A stretch of DNA of 64,000 bases, from contig JAZHRO010000012.1 of the NCBI GenBank assembly GCA_037157565.1, forward strand, positions 6,350,501 to 6,414,500, read 5' to 3'. Both the position numbers and the translations under genes were made by a program. The notes beneath the pieces were generated by a model that did no database searches, had not been told where the DNA came from, and worked only from the letters and a program-made list of their open reading frames with translations. Source of the DNA: Thalassia testudinum. Lineage: Eukaryota > Streptophyta > Magnoliopsida > Alismatales > Hydrocharitaceae. Of the stretch, positions 46,207 through 55,156 are shown piece by piece; positions within the stretch are counted from its first letter, which is position 1, and every line of letters starts with the position of its first letter.

Positions 46207-46280
46207 TGAACCGGAAGCCTTGGTGTCTCTGTGTTTCAGGGTGTTGTTACGCCCCTCAGCCCTTAGTGCAGACGAAGCAG

Positions 46281-47383
46281 CTACACTCTGCGTCGAGCGA
46301 GCAGTCGCTGGTCGGTACCCTCCTCGTGACTACTACCCTCCCCCACGCGCCTGGGGACCACGACCACCAGCTCGGCCTTCAGCGCTCGATGCGGGGAGCA
46401 TCTGTTGTGCTCCAGCCCTAGATGGACAGTCCCTCCTGATGTGGCCCGGCTGGCCACATTGGTAGCAAAGGGGAACTCGACTCCCTCCCTTGGTAGGTAC
46501 TTACTGACGGCTGGGCGGGGGTCCAATGCTAGCAGCTGGCCCCTGTCTGGGGCCCCCAAAGGCCACTTACGGCCCCACAAAACAAGACGGCTCTCCTGCG
46601 GGTGCCACGTGCCTCCTCTCTCGACGACCCTAAGAGTACTCTAGCTGGTAGGACCTCCTCCGTCCGCTGTCGGTGTCTCACGCGGCTGGGTTGGTCTCCT
46701 CCTAGGTCATGGCTGCCTCCACCACTCTCGAGAAGGTGGGCAACTTCAGGGGTTGGACATACCCCCGAATAGCAGGTCGGAGCCCCTCAGTGAGCCTCTA
46801 CAGGCGCTCCTCCTCTGCAGCCACGGCTGTCGAAGCAAAACATGACAGCTTCAGGAAGCGCATGCGATACGCATTAACAGTCATCGTCCCCTGGTGGAGA
46901 GTGTGGAACTCCTGCTTCCTCTGGTCCTGCCATGTCTGCGGAAAGTACTGCTCGCAGAAGAGGGTCACAAGCTGGTCCCACATCGGCTCTCCCCTCTCCT
47001 GGCCTTTGACTGCCCTCCACCACTTGTGTGTCGCGCTCTCTAGCTGATACATGGCAAAGGCCACGCGGCACTCCGCAGGATAGCGAAGGGTGTCAAACAC
47101 CTTCTCTATCTGCTCCAGCCAGTCCTCTGCCTCAGACAGGTCCTCATCCCCCTTAAAGGAGGGGGGCCTTCAGCTTCCAGAACTGTCCGAAAAGCTCGTG
47201 GTGCAGCTGCAGTGGGGGAATGGGCACGCCTCCAAGCAAGGAGGGCTCGTACTCGGAAGTGTCAGAGTACGGTGGAGGACCACGCCCTCCCCCTCCTGCT
47301 CGTCCGATGTTGTAGCGGTCTCTCTGTCCCACCGAAGACTCCCCCTCCACGTCCTCAAGGAGAGGTGCTCGTAGAGGCTAGTG
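46281..47383 (-). pseudogene. Gag of element D, main part
   Basis: It carries the retrotransposon Gag domain (46798-47100: VAFAMYQLESATHKWWRAVK, WDQLVTLFCEQYFP, QGTMTVNAYRMRF) and, further on, an intact CCHC zinc knuckle CYQCGQPGHIRRDC (46426-46467). The N-terminal part near 47100-47380 is frameshifted. It is split from its start (52354-52513) by the SIRE-like insertion at 47384. Confidence 0.88.
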
Positions 47384-47798
47384 GAGCTTGTTGGTGCTAG
47401 CACACCACGATCATTTGTTTTGATGATAACAAAACACGTGTTATTTAACATTTGCAATTTGAGTCCTAGATTTCAGGTTAATTGCAAATGTGGACGTGTT
47501 TAGACGGAGTTCAAGCTCGCATCCAGGACGGATTGGAGGAGCTTGACGGAAAACACAGGAGGTTCGCATGGAGCGAAAGATTGGAGATGGAAGACAAGAA
47601 GAATAGGATAGATTCTTTTTTATCCTTTCATGTATCTCTTGTATTTATTTTCTTGCTCTTTTTGATTCCTTAGAACATTATGTTAAAGAGCCTCAAAGTA
47701 CCCTAAAAGTAGTCCTAGGAACACCTGCACAACCCTAGGATACTTAGGTTTCCTGTAGAATACCTAGAAAACCAATATAGGGCTCAAACAGCATTTCC

Positions 47799-48340
47799 AG
47801 ACGTCTAATCCCAAAATCAGACGTCTGATAAAGAATTTTAAGACGTCTGACTGTTGTTTCAGACGTCTGATAACCTTTTAGGCTGGACTTAGTCTTCTGT
47901 CTGATGAAATCAGACGTCCAGACCTTAGACCAGACGTCTTAGGAGACGTCTGATGACTTTGCCAGACATCCAATTAGTGGACCGTTGGCTGGCTTAGCAA
48001 ACAGTCAAGAGTATGACCGTTAGAGCCTTATCAGACGTCCATAGGACTTTACAGACGTCTGATAAATGACCGTTTTGCCTCGGCTGACCCAAAATCTCTT
48101 CTCAGAGATTTTCTAGCCGTTGCAACGTTTGGAAATCAATTCCCACAGTAAAAGTAGGTTTCCAGACGTCCAGACTTAGTGCCAGACGTCCTGTATGTCA
48201 TCTGATGGACTTGTACAAAAACCCTGTTTAGATCTGATTCAAGTCAGGGAGAAACCCGCATAGAATCAGACGTCTGACCTTGAGATCAGACGTCTTAAAG
48301 TGGCCTTCCAGACGTCTGATGCCATAATTAGACGTCTGAT
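47799..48340. repeat. Dense AGACGTCT palindrome array in the 5' LTR
   Basis: I count about 15 AGACGTC copies in 542 bp, many extended to TCAGACGTCTGA, a 12-bp palindrome. Spacing is irregular. The array ends about 110 bp upstream of the TATA box, where promoter elements would lie. The equivalent array in the 3' LTR is at 51037-51578 and has one copy more. Confidence 0.92.
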
Positions 48341-48448
48341 GACCCTGTCAAATGTAATCATTGTCCTGATTTCGGCCTGATTCTCTTGGACTTTGTTCCC
48401 AACGGCTATAGAACCTTTCCTAAGCCTTCTAAAGCCTTCCTAAGGCCT

Positions 48449-48458
48449 CTATAAATAG
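48449..48458 (+). promoter_or_regulatory. TATA box of the SIRE-like 5' LTR
   Basis: CTATAAATAG is flanked by GGCCT and AGGGGAACC. It is identical at 51687-51696 and present on the minus strand at 427-436. Confidence 0.7.
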
Positions 48459-49112
48459 AGGGGAACCTTTGCAACACAAAAACACACAAGATATACACTT
48501 AGAAACACCAAGAGACACCTTGTAATACACTCTCACACTCTTGTGTCCAAGAAGCTCTTGCTCTCTAAGCTCAAGCTCCATCATCTTGAGAGCTAAATTC
48601 AGTTTGCGCGCCCGCTCTCCCGCTGTTGTTCACGAGAGCGACGTAGCGCCATCGCGTGGCACACGCACCGCGTCATCGTCGACGCACTCCTTGCAAAGGG
48701 GAGTTTCCTATTTCCTATAGAAGCTAGGTTTAATTTTGTTGGCTCTATAGGACTGTTGTTTTACTTTATCTTTGTATTTTGGTTGGGTATTCGCTTTGCG
48801 AATTCCCGTCTCCTTCGTGGGACAAAATCCTTCTCGTGGAGAGAAGGGGTTGAGGAACGCTACCCTCGTACTTATAGCGTGGTTGTACTGAGGTTGAATC
48901 ACCCTCGTTTAAAGTGATTCGTTTAGTGGATTTTGATCAACTTGGTTGATCGGAAAATCCTAACTCGAGAGGGTTAGGTGGTGGTTTTCACCCGATTTGG
49001 GTTTCCACCTAAAAATACCTGTGTACATTGTGCGATTGATTTTAGAGATTGCTTTATATTTTTATTTCCGCAATTTTATTACGTCACCCCTCCTGGTAGG
49101 GAAACTTTCAAT

Positions 49113-49122
49113 TGGTATCAGA
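49113..49122 (+). other. Primer binding site of the SIRE-like element
   Basis: TGGTATCAGA starts two bases after the LTR end and matches the initiator Met-tRNA complement; the next bases (ACAGG) differ from the canonical GCC. Confidence 0.88.
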
Positions 49123-49165
49123 ACAGGTCTTGCTGTTTCGGCGTAACAACCAAGCAAGAAGATCG

Positions 49166-50302
49166 ATGGAGGGAAGCAGTTCCGCGTGTAGGATTTCGGA
49201 GGGACAGTCCACAACTCGTCCACCCTACTTTGACGGGAACAACTACAGCTACTGGAAGCTGAGGATGAGGATGTGGCTTCAAGCCACGGACTTCGCTCTA
49301 TGGGGACGTTGCGAAGCCTCATACGAGATCCCGGAGCGACCGGATGCAGGCTACTCGCAGCTGCAGATTCAAGATCTTTCACTCAACGCAAAGGCAATGA
49401 ATGCCCTGTGTTGCGCGTTGAGTCCGAAAGAATTCGAACGAATCCAAGAGTGCACCACCGCTCACGAGATATGGAGGAGGTTGGAAGGCACTCATGAGGA
49501 GACGAGTTCGGAAGAAGATCTCGGAGAGAAGGAAACCACGTGCCTTGGTTTCATGGCAATCGGAGAAAGCGACATCGACAGCGAAAGCGACTCCGACAAT
49601 GAGGTAAACCTGGATTTACAAGAAGCTTTTAATGAACTTTTTGAGATTAGTAAATCACTTAGGGTAGAAAATAAAAGCATTAAAAAGAACCTTGGCTTTC
49701 TTAAATCTGAAAATGATAGGTTAGAAATAAAACTTAGGGATCTAGAAGCTAATCCTAGAATTGATAACCTATTGTTAGAAAATCAAGACCTCATCAATGA
49801 AAATAATAAATTGATTGAGGAAAATGATAGTCTAAAAATAGAAATTTCTGATTTAAAGACTAAGATGGATATTATAGAAAAAGAAATCGCATGTCTTAGG
49901 GAAAATTCTAACAAATTAATCAACAAAGTTGATAATTTTTATAGCCCTAAGGTTGAGAAAGGATCTCCATCAAGGAGACCTTCTAACAAATCCGGATCCA
50001 AGCCCACTTGGATACCGAAGAAAAAATTAGAATCTTATTTTGTAGGATTCGGGGATAACTACAATACACAGGACTGGACCTACAAACTCAAGGCTGGTCA
50101 ACTCGAGTTAGGAGAACTAAGGAGTAGACCAAGGAGGAGAACAAGAAGACCGACGAGACGGCGAACAAACGACGGACCCGTCGCACGTCGACCACCAGAT
50201 TGGAGACCGGCGCCAATGCCCGGGCCTCCAAGCTACGGATGGGAGCCCCATCCGATGTGGCATCCACCACCACCATTCGGGCCATTTTATTGGCCATGGT
50301 AG
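49166..50302 (+). CDS. Gag-like protein lacking a zinc knuckle (non-autonomous Copia)
   Basis: It is a 378-codon intact ORF. I take the ATG at 49166 (MEGSSSACRISEGQ) as the start; open sequence upstream lies in the PBS and has no ATG. The N-terminus (PYFDGNNYSYWKLRMRMWLQ) is the start of the plant Copia Gag domain. It runs to IWRRLEGTHEETS and then passes directly to an acidic segment (GESDIDSESDSDNE). The middle of the usual Gag domain and the CCHC knuckle are missing with the frame kept. A long coiled coil follows (about residues 140-255, rich in Glu, Leu, Asn and Lys), then an Arg-rich stretch and a Pro/Trp-rich end. The protein could contribute to particle assembly but lacks the usual nucleic-acid-binding knuckle; the Arg-rich segment may substitute. 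There is no pol downstream. Confidence 0.85.
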   Translation: MEGSSSACRISEGQSTTRPPYFDGNNYSYWKLRMRMWLQATDFALWGRCEASYEIPERPDAGYSQLQIQDLSLNAKAMNALCCALSPKEFERIQECTTAHEIWRRLEGTHEETSSEEDLGEKETTCLGFMAIGESDIDSESDSDNEVNLDLQEAFNELFEISKSLRVENKSIKKNLGFLKSENDRLEIKLRDLEANPRIDNLLLENQDLINENNKLIEENDSLKIEISDLKTKMDIIEKEIACLRENSNKLINKVDNFYSPKVEKGSPSRRPSNKSGSKPTWIPKKKLESYFVGFGDNYNTQDWTYKLKAGQLELGELRSRPRRRTRRPTRRRTNDGPVARRPPDWRPAPMPGPPSYGWEPHPMWHPPPPFGPFYWPW

Positions 50303-50346
50303 GTGAGGTAAAATTCTTAACCCTATCTTTTTATAAGCTTTTAGAT

Positions 50347-50626
50347 AGGGGGAGTTAAAAAATGATGAGCTAATTGTCAATTTTTAAGGGGGAGATGTAA
50401 GGTAGCTAAATTTCCTTTAGTAAGGGGGAGAAAAGTAATAGCTATCTTGTTGTTACAAAAAGGGGGAGAATATTACCTTTGTCAAAAGAAACTCATAGAA
50501 GAGCATGTTTTAAGGGGGAGTTATAGGAAATATAAAATCAATTAAACCTTTTTGATAATGTCAAAAAGGGGGAGGATTTTTATGCATTATTATTTACGGT
50601 TTTGTCATCATCAAAAAGGGGGAGAT
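50347..50626 (+). repeat. Seven polypurine tracts before the 3' LTR
   Basis: AGGGGGAG occurs at 50347, 50387, 50423, 50461, 50513, 50567 and 50617, the last directly before the LTR start (50627). Multiple PPTs are a known feature of the SIRE/Maximus lineage of Copia elements, which supports the lineage call. Confidence 0.88.
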
Positions 50627-52348
50627 TGTTGGTGCTAGCACACCACGATCATTTGTTTTGATGATAACAAAACACGTGCTATTTAACATTTGCAATTTGA
50701 GTCCTAGATTTCAGGTTAATTGCAAATGTGGACGTGTTTAGACGGAGTTCAAGCTCGCATCCAGGATGGATTGGAGGAGCTTGACGGAAAACACAGGAGG
50801 TTCGCGTGGAGCGAAAGATTGGAGATGGAAGACAAGAAGAATAGGATAGATTCTTTTTTATCCTTTCATGTATCTCTTGTATTTATTTTCTTGCTCTTTT
50901 TGATTCCTTAGAACATTATGTTAAAGAGCCTCAAAGTACCCTAAAAGTAGTCCTAGGAACACCTGCACAACCCTAGGATACTTAGGTTTTCTGTAGAATA
51001 CCTAGAAAACCAATATAGGGCTCAAACAGCATTTCCAGACGTCTAATCCCAAAATCAGACGTCTGATAAAGAATTTTAAGACGTCTGACTGTTGTTTCAG
51101 ACGTCTGATAACCTTTTAGGCTGGACTTAGTCTTCTGTCTGATGAAATCAGACGTCCAGACCTTAGACCAGACGTCTTAGGAGACGTCTGATGACTTTGC
51201 CAGACGTCCAATTAGTGGACCGTTGGCTGGCTTAGCAAACAGTCAAGAGTATGACCGTTAGAGCCTTATCAGACGTCCATAGGACTTTACAGACGTCTGA
51301 TAAATGACCGTTTTGCCTCGGCTGACCCAAAATCTCTTCTCAGAGATTTTCTAGCCGTTGCAACGTTTGGAAATCAATTCCCACAGTAAAAGTAGGTTTC
51401 CAGACGTCCAGACTTAGTGTCAGACGTCCTGTATGTCGTCTGATGGACTTGTACAAAAATCCTGTTTAGATCTGATTCAAGTCAGGGAGAAACCCGCATA
51501 GAATCAGACGTCTGACCTTGAGATCAGACGTCTTAAAGTGGCCTTCCAGACGTCTGATGCCATAATTAGACGTCTGATGACCCTGTCAAATGTAATCATT
51601 GTCCTGATTTCGGCCTGATTCTCTTGGACTTTGTTCCCAACGGCTATAGAACCTTTCCTAAGCCTTCTAAAGCCTTCCTAAGGCCTCTATAAATAGAGGG
51701 GAACCTTTGCAACACAAAAACACACAAGATATACACTTAGAAACACCAAGAGACACCTTGTAATACACTCTCACACTCTTGTGTCCAAGAAGCTCTTGCT
51801 CTCTAAGCTCAAGCTCCATCATCTTGAGAGCTAAATTCAGTTTGCGCGCCCGCTCTCCCGCTGTTGTTCACGAGAGAGACGTAGCGCCATCGCGTGGCAC
51901 ACTCACCGCGTCATCGTCGACGCACTCCTTGCAAAGGGGAGTTTCCTATTTCCTATAAAAGCTAGGTTTAATTTTGTTGGCTCTATAGGACTGTTGTTTT
52001 ACTTTATCTTTGTATTTTGGTTGGGTATTCGCTTTGCGAATTCCCGTCTCCTTCGTGGGACAAAATCTTTCTCGTGGAGAGAAGGGGTTGAGGAACGCTA
52101 CCCTCGTACTTGTAGCGTGGTTGTACTGAGGTTGAATCACCCTCGTTTAAAGTGATTCGTTTAGTGGATTTTGATCAACTTGGTTGATCGGAAAATCCTA
52201 ACTCGAGAGGGTTAGGTGGTGGTTTTCACCCGGTTTGGGTTTCCACCTAAAAATACCTGTGTACATTGTGCGATTGATTTTTGAGATTGCTTTATATTTT
52301 TATTTCCGCAATTTTATTACGTCACCCCTCCTGGTAGGGAAACTTTCA
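50627..52348 (+). mobile_element. 3' LTR of the SIRE-like element
   Basis: It is 1722 bp, the same length as the 5' LTR. I noted about 15 substitutions, about 12 of them transitions, and no indel. Confidence 0.95.
51037..51578. repeat. Dense AGACGTCT palindrome array in the 3' LTR
   Basis: Same array as 47799-48340. One site reads AGACGTCC here and AGACATCC in the 5' LTR, an example of loss at the central CG. Confidence 0.92.
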
Positions 52349-52353
52349 GAGCT

Positions 52354-52513
52354 CCCCTCGCACTATGTCTCTGATCAGCAGGGCGAGATCCTGGGCCTGT
52401 ACGCCTGGGAGAAGAGGTGGGTCAACTAGCACCTCAGGCCCAGCACGTCCGCCCCTCCGACCTTGTCCACGGCCGTGACTGCGGCCTGCCTCGAGAACTC
52501 CCCGACGAGGCAT
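52354..52513 (-). pseudogene. Gag N-terminus of element D
   Basis: The minus-strand ATG at 52513 starts MPRRGVLEAGRSHGRGQG, an Arg- and Gly-rich stretch, then DPPLLPGVQAQDLALLIRDI and ends at the SIRE-like insertion. The frame continues at 47383 but meets a stop within a few codons. About 75 bp of leader remains upstream before the truncated LTR. Confidence 0.7.
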
Positions 52514-52587
52514 CTCCTACAAGGAGACACGAAAGACAGAACAAAAGGGTCAACGTTATCGAATTTCTTCGAAAAAGGACTCAACAG

Positions 52588-53781
52588 GCTAATTCCACAG
52601 GCACATTCTTATTTAATATGATTAACAGAAGTAGACCACTCTACCAGACAATCCGGGAGTAATGGGAGCTCAAACCGCAGACCCAGGCATCTCAGTGAGC
52701 CCCAAACGCATGGCAGGCTGAAACCCTATATCAGGGAATACATCACAAAGGAGGATTCAGAGCAATGTACAAAGGTTTCTAGTACGTAGAGAAACTCGCA
52801 AGAAAACTATAAATACTTTGTTTGCGTAAAACGGATCCCGATCGGACGCCAAACGGGTCAAAACGTGTCTACTGACCAAAATCAGACATCTAGGAATAAG
52901 TTCAGACGTCTTAAAAGATACAGAACCTCACCTCAAGTTCTTGTGGTGTCCTCAGATGTCCAGGGCTCCCCTACGATCGTTTGAAGGCAGTTCCAGACGT
53001 CGGACCACTCCTCCGGTCGTCTAGTGAGCTGATCAGACATCCGAAAGTGCATGGGAGGGCGTTCCGTGCTCCTTCTCAAGGCTGGTCCTACGTACGACAG
53101 TGCAGCCACTCAAAATCAGGCAAACATATCTTCTGTGGTGCGGCCTGCATGGCCGTAACCGCAAAAAGAACGTACCTTCACGATAAAGGAGATTTCAGAC
53201 GTCTGGTCTTGACTCCAGACATCCAGATGCTTCGCCAGTCGTCCGGACTTCGCTCTAGACGTTTGATACTGGAAAATTTCCAATATCAAAACTCGCTCCC
53301 AACGCTCTCCGCCATGCTTCTCCTCGCTCCGCCGCAGCTCTAGCTGCTACAGGTGGTCAAGGATGCTGCTCCGAACTCTCTCCTCCTCCCGCACGCGCCC
53401 GCGGTGGCCATGCAAGCTCCGATGAGCTTCCACTGAAGCTCCTGACCTCGGCCTCCTCCTCCTCCCGCACTTCTCCTCTTTCTCGCTCTCTCTTGCTCAC
53501 CCTCGCTCACCTCTTCTCGTGGCAGTGAAGGTGGGGTGTGGTGGTGGTGTATGGAGTGGAGAGGAGAGGAGGGGAGGGTGGCTTTTATGGAGGCTGAGGG
53601 GTTTAGGGTTCGAGTAGGAAGGAGATGAGGAGAGAGAGGAAAAAGAGATTCTGTGCGCCGCCTGCGGATAAAGCGTAGAGGGCATACAAAAATTTCATTT
53701 TCAGATGTCCGGGAAAGGGTCCAGATGTTTGACTGAGACTCCAAACGTCTTAAAAGGCTAAAAGTGAGATGGGTCTTTACA
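52588..53781 (-). mobile_element. 5' LTR of element D, truncated
   Basis: It matches 27586-28820 of the 3' LTR. The part equivalent to 26161-27585 (about 1.4 kb, the inner end of the LTR) and the PBS are deleted, joining LTR sequence straight to the gag leader at GCTAATT. The outer end (TGTAAAGACC, minus strand) is next to the TSD GTAAC. AGACGTCT-type palindromes lie at 52883-53755. Confidence 0.9.
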
Positions 53782-53786
53782 GTAAC

Positions 53787-53963
53787 CAATACATATACCT
53801 GAAGATATTCAAGTACATTGACGAGTTGGATAATGTGAAGAAATTTAAATGGGTTGAGACTGTGCATTTCCTCATGTACGAGGGCTTAAACAACATGTCC
53901 ATTAAACTTCGTATGATGAACATATGGAAGATGGGACACCTGAAAGGTTGTGTCCCTGATTAG
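53787..53963 (+). pseudogene. Split pseudogene, segment c
   Basis: It continues segment b in frame: SNQYIYLKIFKYIDELDNVK, then WVETVHFLMYEGLNN and HLKGCVPD, then a stop where a splice donor would be expected (ATTAGTGTATG, perhaps an altered AG|GTATG). The YIDELDNVxxxxWxxTVHxFL pattern resembles plant-mobile-domain-like proteins. An intron-like stretch follows to CATGCAG at 54046. Confidence 0.7.
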
Positions 53964-54046
53964 TGTATGTTTTAAAATTTACTTACACGCACATTAATCT
54001 CCGATTGTATCTAGTGGAAATCATTTAACATGTATTAAACATGCAG

Positions 54047-55156
54047 GTGTGGACAATGGAAGTTTTGAACATTGGTAGGTGGAAGAACCTTGGTGCATTT
54101 CCCATAGTTGATAAATGGGATTACAGAAAGCACATTTCAACTATTCTCAAGATGATGAGAATAGACATTGCAAACAATACAAGAGAAGTGCACCAATAAG
54201 AGCATATTCAATGAGACCATCTCTATTGAGGTTGAATTAAAGGTGGAGATGTTGATGGAAGAAATGAGGATCCGAAAAAAAAGATTAATTTCTTATAAAG
54301 GGGGAACACTGAGAAAAGGACATGATTGAGAGACAAAGAGGATGTACAAGAATTCAAAGTACTACATTGTGAAATAACTTTATGTTGTTGATAAGATGGA
54401 CATGATGCCTACTCCATCCACAACAATTATCGTAAGCTCTGTCACATATAATTGAATCATATTGTGAGAAAAGTAGATTCACATATTAGGTTGTAAATGT
54501 TAATGTCCGAAAATACTATCCACCAGGTTGAAAACCTCGAAAGAATGATGAACACATTAGAAAACACATCGGTGGACCTACAACCTGAAAATAGCAGCTT
54601 CAAGTGTGATGGGACAAATGGCTCATGCAATCTAATTGTAAGATAAGTAGGCTAGTAAGATAAGTAGATTAATTTAACACTAAAATTTTGTACGTTTCTT
54701 ATAATGTTTAACATTATTGTATTTCACAGGAGCTCATGTGCCCCATCCAGACTCCAAAGGATACATTAATCTCACCAAGCAAGATGGTAAGGTGAAAATT
54801 CTTACAAATTAGACAATAACATTGAAGGATTACTAACTTTTTCGTGTATCTTCACATGCAAAGTGCACATACAAGCAATCTGCAAGCGGAAATCCAAGAA
54901 CCCACAAATGCGGTAGAGGTATGTACTTGAGGTTATTGCATTAAATCATGTGAAACAAAACCAAGAAAACTTATTGGATTGTCAATTACAAGAGCAACCT
55001 GAACAACTAACGGGGCTTCCAACTGGAATATGTAAAATTAAATTTACTGATACTAAAAAAAATGAAGAAAACAACTCCTTTCGAGTTGGAGTCCATTGTG
55101 TAATTGATATGCAGGAATCAGGAATGCAATGCCAAGAAAGTAAGATGATTAACTAG
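54047..55156 (+). pseudogene. Split pseudogene, 3' exons d to h
   Basis: Exon-like blocks with GT..AG signals follow: 54047-54198 (VWTMEVLNIGRWKNLGAFPI, VDKWDYRKHISTILKMMR), 54537-54637 (VENLERMMNTLENTS, donor GTAAG), 54730-54786 (ELMCPIQTPKDTLISPSKM, acceptor TTCACAG, donor GTAAGG), 54864-54918 (donor GTATGT) and 54950-55156, ending at a TAG after SKMIN. The first block has stops at its end. Exon calls rest on splice-like signals and open frames only. No Ulp1-type protease domain is seen before the intergenic stretch. Confidence 0.5.

Larger units (their letters stand above)
47389..49110 (+). mobile_element. 5' LTR of the SIRE-like element
   Basis: It is 1722 bp, TGTTGGTGCT to AAACTTTCA. 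The U3 region holds the dense AGACGTCT cluster and a TATA box (CTATAAATAG, 48449-48458). Confidence 0.95.
47389..52348 (+). mobile_element. SIRE-like Copia element encoding only Gag (TR-GAG type)
   Basis: It is 4960 bp with two LTRs of equal length (1722 bp), a perfect TSD GAGCT (47384-47388 and 52349-52353), a Met-tRNA-type PBS and seven PPT-like tracts. The 1516-bp internal region encodes one 378-codon Gag-like ORF and no protease, integrase or RT. The LTRs differ at about 15 sites by my count (under 1%), so it is by far the youngest insertion of the nested set. The architecture fits the terminal-repeat retrotransposons with a Gag domain known as TR-GAG. It is inserted in the gag of element D. 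Confidence 0.93.
26161..53781 (-). mobile_element. Tekay-like Gypsy element D with two nested elements
   Basis: A perfect TSD, GTAAC (26156-26160 and 53782-53786), brackets the element. Order on the minus strand: truncated 5' LTR (53781-52588), gag (52513 to 46281, split), protease, reverse transcriptase and RNase H (to 44282), integrase with chromodomain (30377 to about 28930), 3' LTR (28820-26161). It is split by an Athila-like element (30383-44276) and a SIRE-like element (47389-52348). Coding regions contain several stops and frameshifts, and the PBS is deleted, so it is dead. The C-terminal chromodomain places it among chromoviruses, most like Tekay. Confidence 0.92.

Noticed and set aside
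49112..49165. Extending the SIRE-like Gag upstream to 49112
   Set aside because: That start is a TTG inside the primer binding site; the first ATG in frame is at 49166 and begins a normal Gag N-terminus.
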